Below, piece by piece: positions 1 to 6,764 of a stretch of DNA of 7,329 nt. The DNA is from Desulfocapsa sp. Its GTDB lineage: Bacteria; Desulfobacterota; Desulfobulbia; Desulfobulbales; Desulfocapsaceae. The translations under genes were made by a program, and so were the position numbers. Below the pieces are notes generated by a model. It was not told the DNA's origin. It did not search any database and worked only from the letters and a program-made list of their open reading frames with translations. Every line of letters starts with the position of its first letter. Position 1 is the stretch's first letter. The stretch is from positions 1-7,329 of the forward strand of contig JAOZTO010000118.1 in NCBI GenBank assembly GCA_029942265.1. The letters are read 5' to 3'.

Positions 1-2
1 TT

Positions 3-98
3 TTTCATTTAACGAAGAGATCGGGACAAAAGGCATTAAATCAACAGGCTCATAGTATTCAGCAAGAATTTTTTATTACCTTACTATTTTACTGTTAA
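3..98 (+). CDS. Possible 3' end of an upstream gene (dnaG tail?)
   Basis: A frame open from the window edge runs 31 codons and stops at TAA (96-98), four bases before the AAGGAG ribosome binding site of rpoD. Its residues are polar and glutamine-rich, then hydrophobic, ending in LLFYC. The other two forward frames stop much earlier, at 10-12 and 53-55. In many proteobacteria, Desulfobacterota included, the primase gene dnaG lies directly before rpoD, so a DnaG C-terminus is a reasonable guess. The fragment has no motif I recognise, and DnaG tails are poorly conserved. It could be chance or non-coding sequence. The frame is seen; the identity is inference from gene order alone. Confidence 0.28.
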   Translation, partial: FHLTKRSGQKALNQQAHSIQQEFFITLLFYC

Positions 99-102
99 GG
101 TC

Positions 103-108
103 AAGGAG
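103..108 (+). promoter_or_regulatory. Ribosome binding site fixing the TTG start of rpoD
   Basis: AAGGAG lies 10 bases before the TTG at 119. There is no in-frame ATG or GTG between the upstream in-frame stop (53-55) and 119. The strong Shine-Dalgarno sequence together with the region 1.1-like N-terminus that follows makes TTG the likely start. Confidence 0.7.
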
Positions 109-118
109 TAGCCTTCCA

Positions 119-1447
119 TTGCAAGCCGAACTCAAAGAAAATCTCCTCAAAATCGGTAAGAAGAAAGGATGTATTAGTTTTACAGAACTGAACAAACTGC
201 TTCCCGATGAAATAAAAGATCCAGCCGCCATAGAGGCAACGTTCAATTTTCTCAGTAGTCACAAAATTGAAATTGTGACAGAAGATGAAAAGAGCGGTGA
301 AAAACGTACTTTGTCAGGAGAAATTTGGAAACGACCAGATACATCGGATGAAAACAAAGAAGATGCCGATTCAGCCGTCCAGGAAGATGAGGCACATGAT
401 GGTGAGGAAACAACCACCACATATTTGAGAGAAATGGGGCGTTTTGACCTCCTGACACCTGAAGAAGAAGCAAAATATTCCAAGGCGATCAGACAAGGTT
501 TCGATGCTATTATTGAAGCTATTCGTTTGGATAAATCTGGAACAAAAGATCTGGAATTACTTTGTACCCGTATTGCCTTGTGGGAAAAAAGAGATCCTAC
601 TTTAAAACCCAAGAAGCAACAGCTCAATTTTATGCGCTATAGTGTTGTATCTGCTGCAAAAAAACACACTAACAGCCGTGAATTAATAGAGCTACAGACT
701 AGGCTTGAAGCATATTCCCGTTCTATCGAAGTAGCCAAAGATTGTATGATTCGTGCAAATCTTCGTTTGGTTGTGTCCATTGCCAAAAGATATATGCACC
801 AAGGGTTGACTCTTGCTGACCTTATTCAAGAAGGAAACCTTGGATTAATGCGTGCAGTGTTTCGTTTTGACTACACAAAGGGAAATAAATTTTCCACTTA
901 TGCTTCCTGGTGGATTCGTCAGGCAATCACTCGTGCTATTTTGGATAAAACCAGAACAATTCGTCTGCCTGTACATTTCCTAGAGTTACGAAGTCAGTTT
1001 TTTAAAGCATTTTATGCTCTGTACAAAGAACTTGGCCGAGAGCCAACTCCTCTTGAAATATCTAAAAACACTGATCTTCCCATGGATAAGATCCTTGCAA
1101 TTTTAGAGGCATCAAGAGAGCCGATATCGCTTGAAACTCCTGTTGGTGACGATGATTCTACGCTTGGAGATTTTCTTCCGAATCAGGAATCTCAATCACC
1201 TTATGAAGCGGTGCAAAACCGTGAACTTTCAGGCCGTGTTGAAGAAATTCTCTCAACCCTCAGTGAAAGAGAAGAAAAAATTATACGTCTTCGTTTTGGT
1301 ATAGGGGAAAAAGCTGAATACACGCTTGAAGAAATTGGTAAACGGTTTAACGTTTCCCGTGAACGTATCAGACAAATTGAAAAAAAGGCACTTAATCGCT
1401 TACGCCATTCCAGTAGGCGTGATAAATTGAAATTCTTTTTAGATTAA
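119..1447 (+). CDS. rpoD: RNA polymerase primary sigma factor RpoD (sigma-70)
   Basis: This is the housekeeping sigma factor that directs RNA polymerase to -35/-10 promoters. The 442-residue protein has a region 1.1-like N-terminus (about 1-75, with GKKKGCISFTELNKLLP), an acidic linker (77-97) and region 1.2 (about 100-127, YLREMGRFDLLTPEEE). A short non-conserved segment (about 128-203) precedes region 2 (about 204-275, NLRLVVSIAKRY, DLIQEGNLGLM, FSTYASWWIRQAITRAI). The residues matching those that melt and read the -10 element are present: Y261, W264, W265, Q268, T271. Region 3 spans about 276-345. Region 4 ends in the -35-reading helix-turn-helix (402-430), with R414, E415, R416, R418 and Q419 all kept, and the C-terminus KLKFFLD is typical. 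The non-conserved region is about 75 residues against roughly 245 in E. coli, so the protein is short for RpoD but no core region is missing. The start is TTG, supported by AAGGAG ten bases upstream. Regions 1.1 and 1.2 argue for a primary rather than an alternative sigma factor. Confidence 0.96.
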   Translation: MQAELKENLLKIGKKKGCISFTELNKLLPDEIKDPAAIEATFNFLSSHKIEIVTEDEKSGEKRTLSGEIWKRPDTSDENKEDADSAVQEDEAHDGEETTTTYLREMGRFDLLTPEEEAKYSKAIRQGFDAIIEAIRLDKSGTKDLELLCTRIALWEKRDPTLKPKKQQLNFMRYSVVSAAKKHTNSRELIELQTRLEAYSRSIEVAKDCMIRANLRLVVSIAKRYMHQGLTLADLIQEGNLGLMRAVFRFDYTKGNKFSTYASWWIRQAITRAILDKTRTIRLPVHFLELRSQFFKAFYALYKELGREPTPLEISKNTDLPMDKILAILEASREPISLETPVGDDDSTLGDFLPNQESQSPYEAVQNRELSGRVEEILSTLSEREEKIIRLRFGIGEKAEYTLEEIGKRFNVSRERIRQIEKKALNRLRHSSRRDKLKFFLD

Positions 1448-1520
1448 TAGCATCCGTTTACATGTTTTTGTTTTTACGATCGTGTTTTAGAAATGTAACA
1501 AAGATGTTAAAAGGCAGAAT

Positions 1521-1554
1521 AAAAAAAGGCTGGAGCTAATCCAGCCTTTTTTTT
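1521..1554 (+). terminator. Rho-independent terminator after rpoD, probably bidirectional
   Basis: A perfect 7-bp stem, GGCTGGA (1528-1534) with TCCAGCC (1540-1546), closes a 5-base loop. It is followed by eight T and preceded by seven A, so the pairing can extend and the element could work on either strand. It lies 73 bases after the rpoD stop and its T-run ends 19 bases before the mqnE ATG. The rest of the 126-base gap (1448-1573) is AT-rich, with an 8-base palindrome ACGATCGT at 1476-1483. I found no -35/-10 pair in it that I would defend. Confidence 0.92.
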
Positions 1555-1573
1555 ATGACAATATGAGTATAGC

Positions 1574-2677
1574 ATGGATATGAAAAATTTTATTGTAAAC
1601 AGTGGGCTTGGCAATATTCTCGAAAAGGTTGAAGCTGGAGAACGCCTGTCTTGTGACGATGGGTTGCAGTTATATAACTCCAACGATATTTTATCACTTG
1701 GATATTTGGCCAATATTGTTCGTAACCGAATCAATGGTGACGATGCCTATTTTATCTATAATCAACATATAAACTATTCTAATATATGTTCTAATCTCTG
1801 TAAGTTCTGTGCATTTGGAAAAGATAAAGAACATAAACAAGCGTATGAGATGGATCTTGAAACCGTCAAGCAGAAGATTAGAGATCGCCTCGATGAACCC
1901 ATCACAGAAATACATATGGTTGGTGGTATCCATCCTGATCTTCCATTTTCGTATTACACTGATTTGCTAAAGGGCATTAAGGAGATTCGTCCCGATGTTC
2001 ATATCCAAGCCTTTACCTGTGTTGAAATTTTCCACTTGGCAGGACTTGCAGATAAGCCCGTTGGAGAAACGCTGGAAATATTAAAAGAGGCTGGCCTTGG
2101 TTCTCTACCAGGCGGTGGTGCTGAAGTATTTGCTACCCGAATCCGTGAATTAACCTGTGAAAAGAAACTACCTGGAAAGGATTGGCTTGAAGTTGCAAAA
2201 ATAGCACATAAGCATGGTCTTCATACCAATGCCACCATGCTTTACGGTCATATCGAAACTATGGCTGAGCGAGTTGAACATCTTGATGCCCTGCGTCTTG
2301 CACAGGACGAAACAAATGGATTTCTGGCATTTATTCCCCTTGCCTTCCATCCTAAAAACACCGAAATGTCTGATATTTCAAGAACAACTGGAATTGATGA
2401 TCTGAAAAACATTGCAGTTGCCAGACTTATGCTGGATAATTTTCCACACATCAAAGCCTATTGGGTAATGATTGGCCCCAAAGTGGCTCAGATAGCGTTA
2501 TCGTTTGGAGCGGATGATATGGATGGGACAGTAAAGGAAGAGGTCATTACACACATGGCTGGTGCTGAAACCGAACAGGCTATTGGCTCTGATACTCTTG
2601 TGAAATTGATTCGTGAGGCTGGTCGTGTCGCCATTGAAAGGGATACTCTATACAAAACAATCACAGTTCACAACTGA
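1574..2677 (+). CDS. mqnE: Aminofutalosine synthase MqnE (radical SAM)
   Basis: MqnE adds the 5'-deoxyadenosyl radical from SAM to 3-[(1-carboxyvinyl)oxy]benzoate, giving 6-amino-6-deoxyfutalosine in the futalosine route to menaquinone. It is cytosolic. The 367-residue protein carries the radical SAM [4Fe-4S] motif CxxxCxxC at C72, C76 and C79 (INYSNICSNLCKFCAF). It also has VGGIHPDLP (116-124), LPGGGAEVF (178-186) and YGHIETMAERVEH (224-236). The C-terminal stretch AYWVMIGPKVAQIALSFGAD followed by DMDGTV (about 295-320) resembles MqnE rather than MqnC. The start is ATG 1574 or ATG 1580, since an in-frame TGA at 1556-1558 excludes anything earlier. The ribosome binding site is weak (GAG at 1565-1567). 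It is the first gene of the block, and its close paralogue mqnC follows 15 bases after its stop. The MqnE/MqnC split is made by motif, from family knowledge. Confidence 0.94.
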   Translation: MDMKNFIVNSGLGNILEKVEAGERLSCDDGLQLYNSNDILSLGYLANIVRNRINGDDAYFIYNQHINYSNICSNLCKFCAFGKDKEHKQAYEMDLETVKQKIRDRLDEPITEIHMVGGIHPDLPFSYYTDLLKGIKEIRPDVHIQAFTCVEIFHLAGLADKPVGETLEILKEAGLGSLPGGGAEVFATRIRELTCEKKLPGKDWLEVAKIAHKHGLHTNATMLYGHIETMAERVEHLDALRLAQDETNGFLAFIPLAFHPKNTEMSDISRTTGIDDLKNIAVARLMLDNFPHIKAYWVMIGPKVAQIALSFGADDMDGTVKEEVITHMAGAETEQAIGSDTLVKLIREAGRVAIERDTLYKTITVHN

Positions 2678-2681
2678 ACCC

Positions 2682-2684
2682 AGG
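2682..2684 (+). promoter_or_regulatory. Ribosome binding site favouring ATG 2693 for mqnC
   Basis: AGG (within CCAGGTG) lies 8 bases before ATG 2693, a good spacing. The longer in-frame candidate, GTG at 2684, overlaps this AGG and has no Shine-Dalgarno sequence of its own. Confidence 0.5.
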
Positions 2685-2692
2685 TGTATTAT

Positions 2693-3769
2693 ATGCACGA
2701 AAATGAATATGCAGTAATAAGTGAAAAAATACTGTTTGGCGGTCGACTTAGTGATAGTGAGTTTCTATTGCTACATGATGAAGCAGATTTGTATCAGCTT
2801 TCTTTTCTTGCCAATGCCATCAGAGAAAAACTCCATCCTGAAAAACGTGTAACCTACGTTGTAGACAGAAACATAAACTATACAGATATTTGTATATCCG
2901 CCTGTAAATTTTGTGCGTTCTTTAAGACTCCAGAAGACAAGGATGGCTATCTTCTTACTAAAGAAGAATTGGCTCAAAAAATAAAAGAAACACAAGAATT
3001 GGGAGGCACTCAAATCCTGCTTCAAGGTGGCTTACACCCAGACCTTCCTTTGGAATATTATGAGGATATGCTTCGTTTTATGAAAGAAACAGGTATTCAT
3101 ATCCATGGTTTTTCCCCGCCTGAAATTTTTCATTTTGCAGATATTTCAAAACTTACAATTGCTCAGGTTATTTCACGGCTGATTGCTGCTGGACTTGATT
3201 CCATTCCTGGAGGTGGTGCAGAAATCTTATCAGATCGTGTACGTGATTCGATAGCACCTAGAAAATGCAACGCAGATCAATGGATTGAAGTGATGGAGGA
3301 GGCACATAAACAAGGGCTTCGTACCTCCGCAACTATGATGTTTGGTCATATTGAAACAGCGGCTGAACGCCTTGAACATCTATCTCGTCTGCGTAATCTA
3401 CAAGATCGCAGTAAGGGATTCACCGCCTTTATTCCATGGCCTTTTCAACCTGACAACACAGCACTTGCCGAACAGACAAGTATCGAAAAAACATCAGGAT
3501 ATGGATATTTACGAATACTTGCTTTGTCACGTATTTATCTTGATAACTTTGAAAATATTCAGGCTTCCTGGGTTACTCAGGGGCCTAAAATTGCACAGCT
3601 TTCACTCTACTTTGGTGCTAATGACTTTGGTTCTACAATGATTGAGGAAAACGTAGTTGCTGCGGCAGGAATCCATTTCAGGCTATCCGAGGATGAAATA
3701 CGAAAACTTGTTACAGATGCCGGCTTTGAGGCAAAGCAGCGTTTAATGGATTACACTTTAGTCGCCTGA
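2693..3769 (+). CDS. mqnC: Cyclic dehypoxanthinyl futalosine synthase MqnC (radical SAM)
   Basis: MqnC uses a SAM-derived radical to cyclise dehypoxanthine futalosine to the spiro compound that MqnD later cleaves to 1,4-dihydroxy-6-naphthoate. From ATG 2693 the protein is 358 residues; from GTG 2684 it would be 361. Numbering from the GTG, the cluster cysteines are C70, C74 and C77 (INYTDICISACKFCAFF). Further motifs are LLQGGLHPDLP (112-122), HIHGFSPPEIFHF (139-151), DSIPGGGAEIL (172-182) and MMFGHIETAAERLEH (218-232). ASWVTQGPKIAQLSLYFGAN with DFGST (about 294-318) is the MqnC-like form of the C-terminal region, set against AYWVMIGPK in MqnE next door. The two enzymes share a layout and many identical stretches along their whole length, as expected for paralogues. 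The spacing to mqnE (15 bases) and to mqnX (11 bases) points to one transcript. Confidence 0.94.
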   Translation: MHENEYAVISEKILFGGRLSDSEFLLLHDEADLYQLSFLANAIREKLHPEKRVTYVVDRNINYTDICISACKFCAFFKTPEDKDGYLLTKEELAQKIKETQELGGTQILLQGGLHPDLPLEYYEDMLRFMKETGIHIHGFSPPEIFHFADISKLTIAQVISRLIAAGLDSIPGGGAEILSDRVRDSIAPRKCNADQWIEVMEEAHKQGLRTSATMMFGHIETAAERLEHLSRLRNLQDRSKGFTAFIPWPFQPDNTALAEQTSIEKTSGYGYLRILALSRIYLDNFENIQASWVTQGPKIAQLSLYFGANDFGSTMIEENVVAAAGIHFRLSEDEIRKLVTDAGFEAKQRLMDYTLVA

Positions 3770-3780
3770 CGTGTAGTGCT

Positions 3781-5013
3781 GTGTCTCATTTTCCCAAATC
3801 TACATTCCGCATTTTTAGAGCGCCTTGGGTTGTTCCGGTTAGTTCTGCTGTTATCTGTGATGGCGCCGTTGTTACGGATGGATCGACCATAGTAACTACT
3901 GGGTCATTTTCTGATATTTTTAGCCAGTATCCTGATCTTCCGGTGACGAAATGTTCAGGTGTTCTACTTCCAGCATTAGTCAATGCACATATTCACCTTG
4001 AATTATCAGTGTATGGCGTAGTGTATCCCCCAAAGCAGACAAGTTCCATGTGTGAATGGATAAATGAACTGCTACGCACTCGTGAAACTGCTCAGTTCAC
4101 TATTGATGACATTCGTAACGCTGCCACACAAACAGTGCTTGAACAATACAATTCAGGTGTTGCATTGTTGCTTGATATTGGTAACTTAGATCTTGGGCTA
4201 CACAGTTTGCGCACCCTTGAAATCCATCCTCTGCTTGAAATATATGGTTCCTCTGCTGAGGCAACGAAAACAGCTGTTGATACAATTGAACAGCTTCCGA
4301 CAGAACAGGCCGTAACGGGCCATGCACCATATTCCACATCTCCTGACCTATTGCAATATATCAAAAAACGATCAACACAACAGAATGAACTTTTTTCTCT
4401 TCATGTAGCAGAAAATATTGATGAGGCATTATTACTCAAAGAAGGAAAAGGCTGTTTTGCTCAATTCTTAAAAAATCGTACTGGCTCTAAATCATTATTT
4501 CCAATTGCTGGAATTGACAGTAGCAGTGTGGTGGAGTACTTAAGGCAGTTAGGACTCATGGATTCTCAGACTATTTACGTGCATTGTGTACATCTGAGTG
4601 ATAAAGAAATTCAGAGCATAGCAGATACCGAAACTCATGTTTGTTTGTGTTCTGGAAGCAATGCGTTTCTTGGTGTTGGCACAGCACGTCTACAGGTATT
4701 GCTTGATCATGGCATACTTCCAGCTCTTGGTACGGATTCAATTGCCTCGAATCCAGATATCAATCTCTGGAGCGAAATGGTACTGTTGCGAAAAGAACAT
4801 CCAGATGTGAACCCGGAACATATTTTAAAGATGGCGACATATGGCGGTGCTCGTGCAATGGGTCGAGAATCTGTTTATGGAAGTCTTCAGAAAGGTAAAA
4901 CTGCTCGCATACTTCATGTTCAAGACGATATGTTTGCTCATGCCAGTAATGATACTGAAATAATTGATTTATTGACCTCAAAAGGACAACCGGATTTGGT
5001 TGGCTGGTTATGA
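3781..5013 (+). CDS. mqnX: Amidohydrolase, probable aminofutalosine deaminase (MqnX type)
   Basis: The 410-residue protein belongs to the metal-dependent amidohydrolase superfamily, in the branch of cytosine and S-adenosylhomocysteine/adenosine-type deaminases. Visible metal-site motifs are NAHIHLE (H70, H72), SLHVAEN (H208, E211), VHCVHLSD (H268 or H271) and ALGTDSIASN (D319). VLLPALVNAHIHLELS and CLCSGSNAFLGVG are also typical. The likely reaction is deamination of 6-amino-6-deoxyfutalosine to futalosine. This step bridges MqnE to the hydrolase MqnB in organisms that deaminate before losing the base. The family is seen in the sequence; the substrate is inferred from its place among mqnE, mqnC and mqnA. 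The start is GTG, 11 bases after the mqnC stop. No clear Shine-Dalgarno sequence is visible and no in-frame ATG lies upstream, so translation may be coupled to mqnC. Confidence 0.88.
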   Translation: MSHFPKSTFRIFRAPWVVPVSSAVICDGAVVTDGSTIVTTGSFSDIFSQYPDLPVTKCSGVLLPALVNAHIHLELSVYGVVYPPKQTSSMCEWINELLRTRETAQFTIDDIRNAATQTVLEQYNSGVALLLDIGNLDLGLHSLRTLEIHPLLEIYGSSAEATKTAVDTIEQLPTEQAVTGHAPYSTSPDLLQYIKKRSTQQNELFSLHVAENIDEALLLKEGKGCFAQFLKNRTGSKSLFPIAGIDSSSVVEYLRQLGLMDSQTIYVHCVHLSDKEIQSIADTETHVCLCSGSNAFLGVGTARLQVLLDHGILPALGTDSIASNPDINLWSEMVLLRKEHPDVNPEHILKMATYGGARAMGRESVYGSLQKGKTARILHVQDDMFAHASNDTEIIDLLTSKGQPDLVGWL

Positions 5014-5069
5014 TGTTTGATGCGTTCAGCTCAAAACCCACACCGAATCAGCAGGTAAATAAGATATGA
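5010..5069 (+). other. 19-codon mini-ORF linking mqnX and mqnA by ATGA overlaps
   Basis: An ATG at 5010 overlaps the mqnX stop as ATGA (5010-5013). The frame reads 19 codons to a TGA (5067-5069), which again overlaps the mqnA start as ATGA (5066-5069). The peptide is polar, with a lysine-proline-threonine-proline centre, and matches nothing I know. It fills exactly the only sizeable gap in the block. It could carry ribosomes from mqnX to mqnA by stop-restart coupling, or be coincidence. No strong ribosome binding site precedes it. Confidence 0.25.
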
Positions 5070-5893
5070 CAAAAGTACGTATCGGTATGGTTAATTTTAT
5101 CAATACTGCACCGATTTATGAAACATGGAAAATACGGCCTCACCCATCTGACTGGCATGTAGTTGAAGCCCCACCTTCAACATTAAATGCCATGCTTGCA
5201 AAAGGTGAGCTTGATTTGGGTTTTGTCTCATCGTATGAATATGGTGTGCGACCCAGTCAGTATCAAATTCTTTCTGATCTTTCCATTAGTGCCAATGGAT
5301 CTGTAGGATCAGTATTCCTTTTTAGCAGTGTCGCTCCGGGGAAATTAAGCGATGAAATTGTTCTTCTGAGCGGTCAGTCGGAAACTTCCATTAGTCTTGT
5401 AAAAGTCCTTCTTGAGAATTTCTTTCACGTACAACCTAAATACGTGGTTGGGGATGTGAATGGATCTGAATCTGTTAAGGCAAAAGCTGTTTTGGCCATT
5501 GGGGATCAGGCTTTGCGGCTTTCATCTGCTGATGAATTTCCTTATAAACTGGATCTTGCTGAGGTCTGGTGCCAGTATACAGATTTACCATTTGTTTTTG
5601 CGGTATGTGCTGTTAGGGATGAATTCTGTAAGAAGTACCCTGAAATCGTATCTGCTGTTCACAGGGAGTTTCTTTATTGTAAAGGGGAGGGGAGGGTGCA
5701 GCTGGAGGCGATTTGTGAAAAAGTTGCGCCTCGCATTCCAATGCATCCTGATGAATGTTATGTGTATCTTCGTGCCATTGAATATGGATTGGGCGCACGC
5801 AAGCAATTGGCTTTGGAAACATTCTTTCAATATTTAATTGATCGTAATGAAGCTTCTCCGCAGTCAGTACCTCTACGTATCTTTGGAGATTAA
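5066..5893 (+). CDS. mqnA: Chorismate dehydratase MqnA
   Basis: MqnA starts the futalosine pathway by removing water from chorismate to give 3-[(1-carboxyvinyl)oxy]benzoate. The 275-residue protein has the MqnA/MqnD periplasmic-binding-protein-like fold signature without a signal peptide, so it is cytosolic. Supporting motifs are IGMVNFINTAPIY (6-18), the stretch PSTLNAMLAKGELDLGFVSS (37-56), LSDLSISANGSVGSVFLFS (69-87), LSGQSETSISLVK (101-113), AVLAIGDQAL (141-150) and WCQYTDLPFVFAV (168-180). GSVGSVFLFS and TDLPFVFAV, with the opening MVNFINTAP, favour MqnA over its relative MqnD. The start is ATG 5066 with a modest AGG ten bases upstream (5053-5055). It lies 52 bases after mqnX and 4 bases before the UbiX-type gene. 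Length is normal for the family. Confidence 0.94.
   Translation: MTKVRIGMVNFINTAPIYETWKIRPHPSDWHVVEAPPSTLNAMLAKGELDLGFVSSYEYGVRPSQYQILSDLSISANGSVGSVFLFSSVAPGKLSDEIVLLSGQSETSISLVKVLLENFFHVQPKYVVGDVNGSESVKAKAVLAIGDQALRLSSADEFPYKLDLAEVWCQYTDLPFVFAVCAVRDEFCKKYPEIVSAVHREFLYCKGEGRVQLEAICEKVAPRIPMHPDECYVYLRAIEYGLGARKQLALETFFQYLIDRNEASPQSVPLRIFGD
5885..5888 (+). promoter_or_regulatory. Ribosome binding site fixing the TTG start of the UbiX-type gene
   Basis: GGAG lies inside the last codons of mqnA, 9 bases before TTG 5898. Upstream in-frame ATGs (5838, 5847) would add about 20 residues that do not belong to the family and would overlap mqnA by 47-56 bases. Confidence 0.65.
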
Positions 5894-5897
5894 AAGG

Positions 5898-6467
5898 TTG
5901 TTAAATAATAAAAAAATACTTGTGGCGGTGACTGGTGCCTCTGCCATGCTCTATCTTCATTCTTTCCTTGAAATGCTTGAAAATGAAGCTGTCATTGTGC
6001 ATGGAATTTGTTCGGATGCAGGAGAAAAGGTTCTTGCACTTGAACATACTGTTGATTCAAGAAACCTTCCAGGTGTCTCGAAATGGTTTGACTGTAAAAA
6101 TTTTGCAGCAGCGCCTGCGTCTGGTTCGGCTGATTATGATGCCATGGTTATTATTCCTTGCTCAATGGGAACACTTGCCACCATAGCATCGGGAATCACC
6201 ACAAATCTAATCCATCGTGCAGCTGATGTGATGCTCAAGGAACGAAAAAAACTGATTTTGGTCACAAGAGAAACTCCACTGAACCGAACACATCTACAAA
6301 ATATGCTATCGGCACATGATGCTGGTGCTGTGATTTGCCCACCTCATCCCGGATTTTATTTGCAACCTGAATCATTGGAAGCAGCAGCTATGACTTTCTC
6401 TTGGCGACTTGGTGATCAGTTAGGACTTGAAATGAAAGGGCGAAAACGATGGAGTGGTGACGAATAA
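5898..6467 (+). CDS. ubiX: UbiX-type flavin prenyltransferase (MqnM role likely)
   Basis: UbiX-family enzymes attach a dimethylallyl unit to FMN, making the prenylated flavin that UbiD-type decarboxylases need. Beside mqnA and a UbiA-type gene, its likely role is to serve the UbiD-like decarboxylase of the futalosine pathway. From TTG 5898 the protein is 189 residues, normal for the family. It opens KKILVAVTGAS (5-15), the Rossmann-like FMN-binding turn. The hallmark block IIPCSMGTLATIASG (85-99) follows, then LIHRAADVMLKERKKLILV (104-122), RETPLNRTHLQNM (124-136) and PPHPGFYLQPESLE (148-161). One oddity is that the first loop reads TGASAM, where the family usually has TGASGA. The start was chosen for the GGAG nine bases upstream and because residues before it do not fit the family. 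The mqnA stop lies 4 bases upstream, and its own stop overlaps the mqnP ATG by one base (TAATG), so coupling is likely. Confidence 0.92.
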   Translation: MLNNKKILVAVTGASAMLYLHSFLEMLENEAVIVHGICSDAGEKVLALEHTVDSRNLPGVSKWFDCKNFAAAPASGSADYDAMVIIPCSMGTLATIASGITTNLIHRAADVMLKERKKLILVTRETPLNRTHLQNMLSAHDAGAVICPPHPGFYLQPESLEAAAMTFSWRLGDQLGLEMKGRKRWSGDE

Positions 6468-6755
6468 TGTTTAAGAAAATTGCCATCCTTTTGGAGATGA
6501 TCAAATTTAAACTCACCATCTTTGCAATGCCTTTTGCTTTAACTGGGGCATTTCTTGCTGCCCGTGGTGTTCCCGAATGGCGTAGCTTTATATATGTTAT
6601 CCTTGCAATGATCGGAGCACGTACCTGTGCCATGGGATTTAACAGGATTGTGGATTCTAAATTCGATGCAGCTAATCCACGTACAGCCAATCGTGCAATT
6701 CCTTCCGGTGCCGTTAGTAGTCTTGAAGCGTGGAGTCTTGTGATTATTGCTGGAG

Positions 6756-6764
6756 TTTTTTTTT
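6756..6764 (+). repeat. Homopolymer run of nine T at the mqnP frame break
   Basis: Nine consecutive T fall exactly where homology leaves one frame and resumes in the -1 frame. A run of seven or ten T would restore one open frame. The run also contains T TTT TTT in the correct phase for -1 slippage (6757-6763). Confidence 0.95.

Noticed and set aside
259..627. 122-codon open frame on the minus strand inside rpoD
   Set aside because: It lies wholly within a well-conserved sigma factor gene, shows no recognisable motif and has the look of a chance antisense frame.
1476..1483. ACGATCGT palindrome as an operator site
   Set aside because: Eight-base palindromes are common by chance, the flanks do not extend the symmetry, and there is no second copy in the gap.
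1448..1520. Candidate promoter elements such as TTTACA (1457-1462) or TTGTTT (1469-1474)
   Set aside because: None has a convincing -10 partner at 16-18 bases, so I cannot support a promoter call.
1574..3769. Tandem radical SAM genes as a possible recent duplication or repeat
   Set aside because: They are distinct, long-diverged paralogues (MqnE and MqnC) that catalyse different steps, and they are not a DNA repeat.
4760..5041. 93-codon minus-strand frame across the end of mqnX
   Set aside because: It is mostly antisense to conserved amidohydrolase sequence and has no family features; a shadow frame.
6388..6690. 100-codon minus-strand frame over the ubiX-mqnP junction
   Set aside because: It is antisense to two conserved genes and matches nothing recognisable; a shadow frame.
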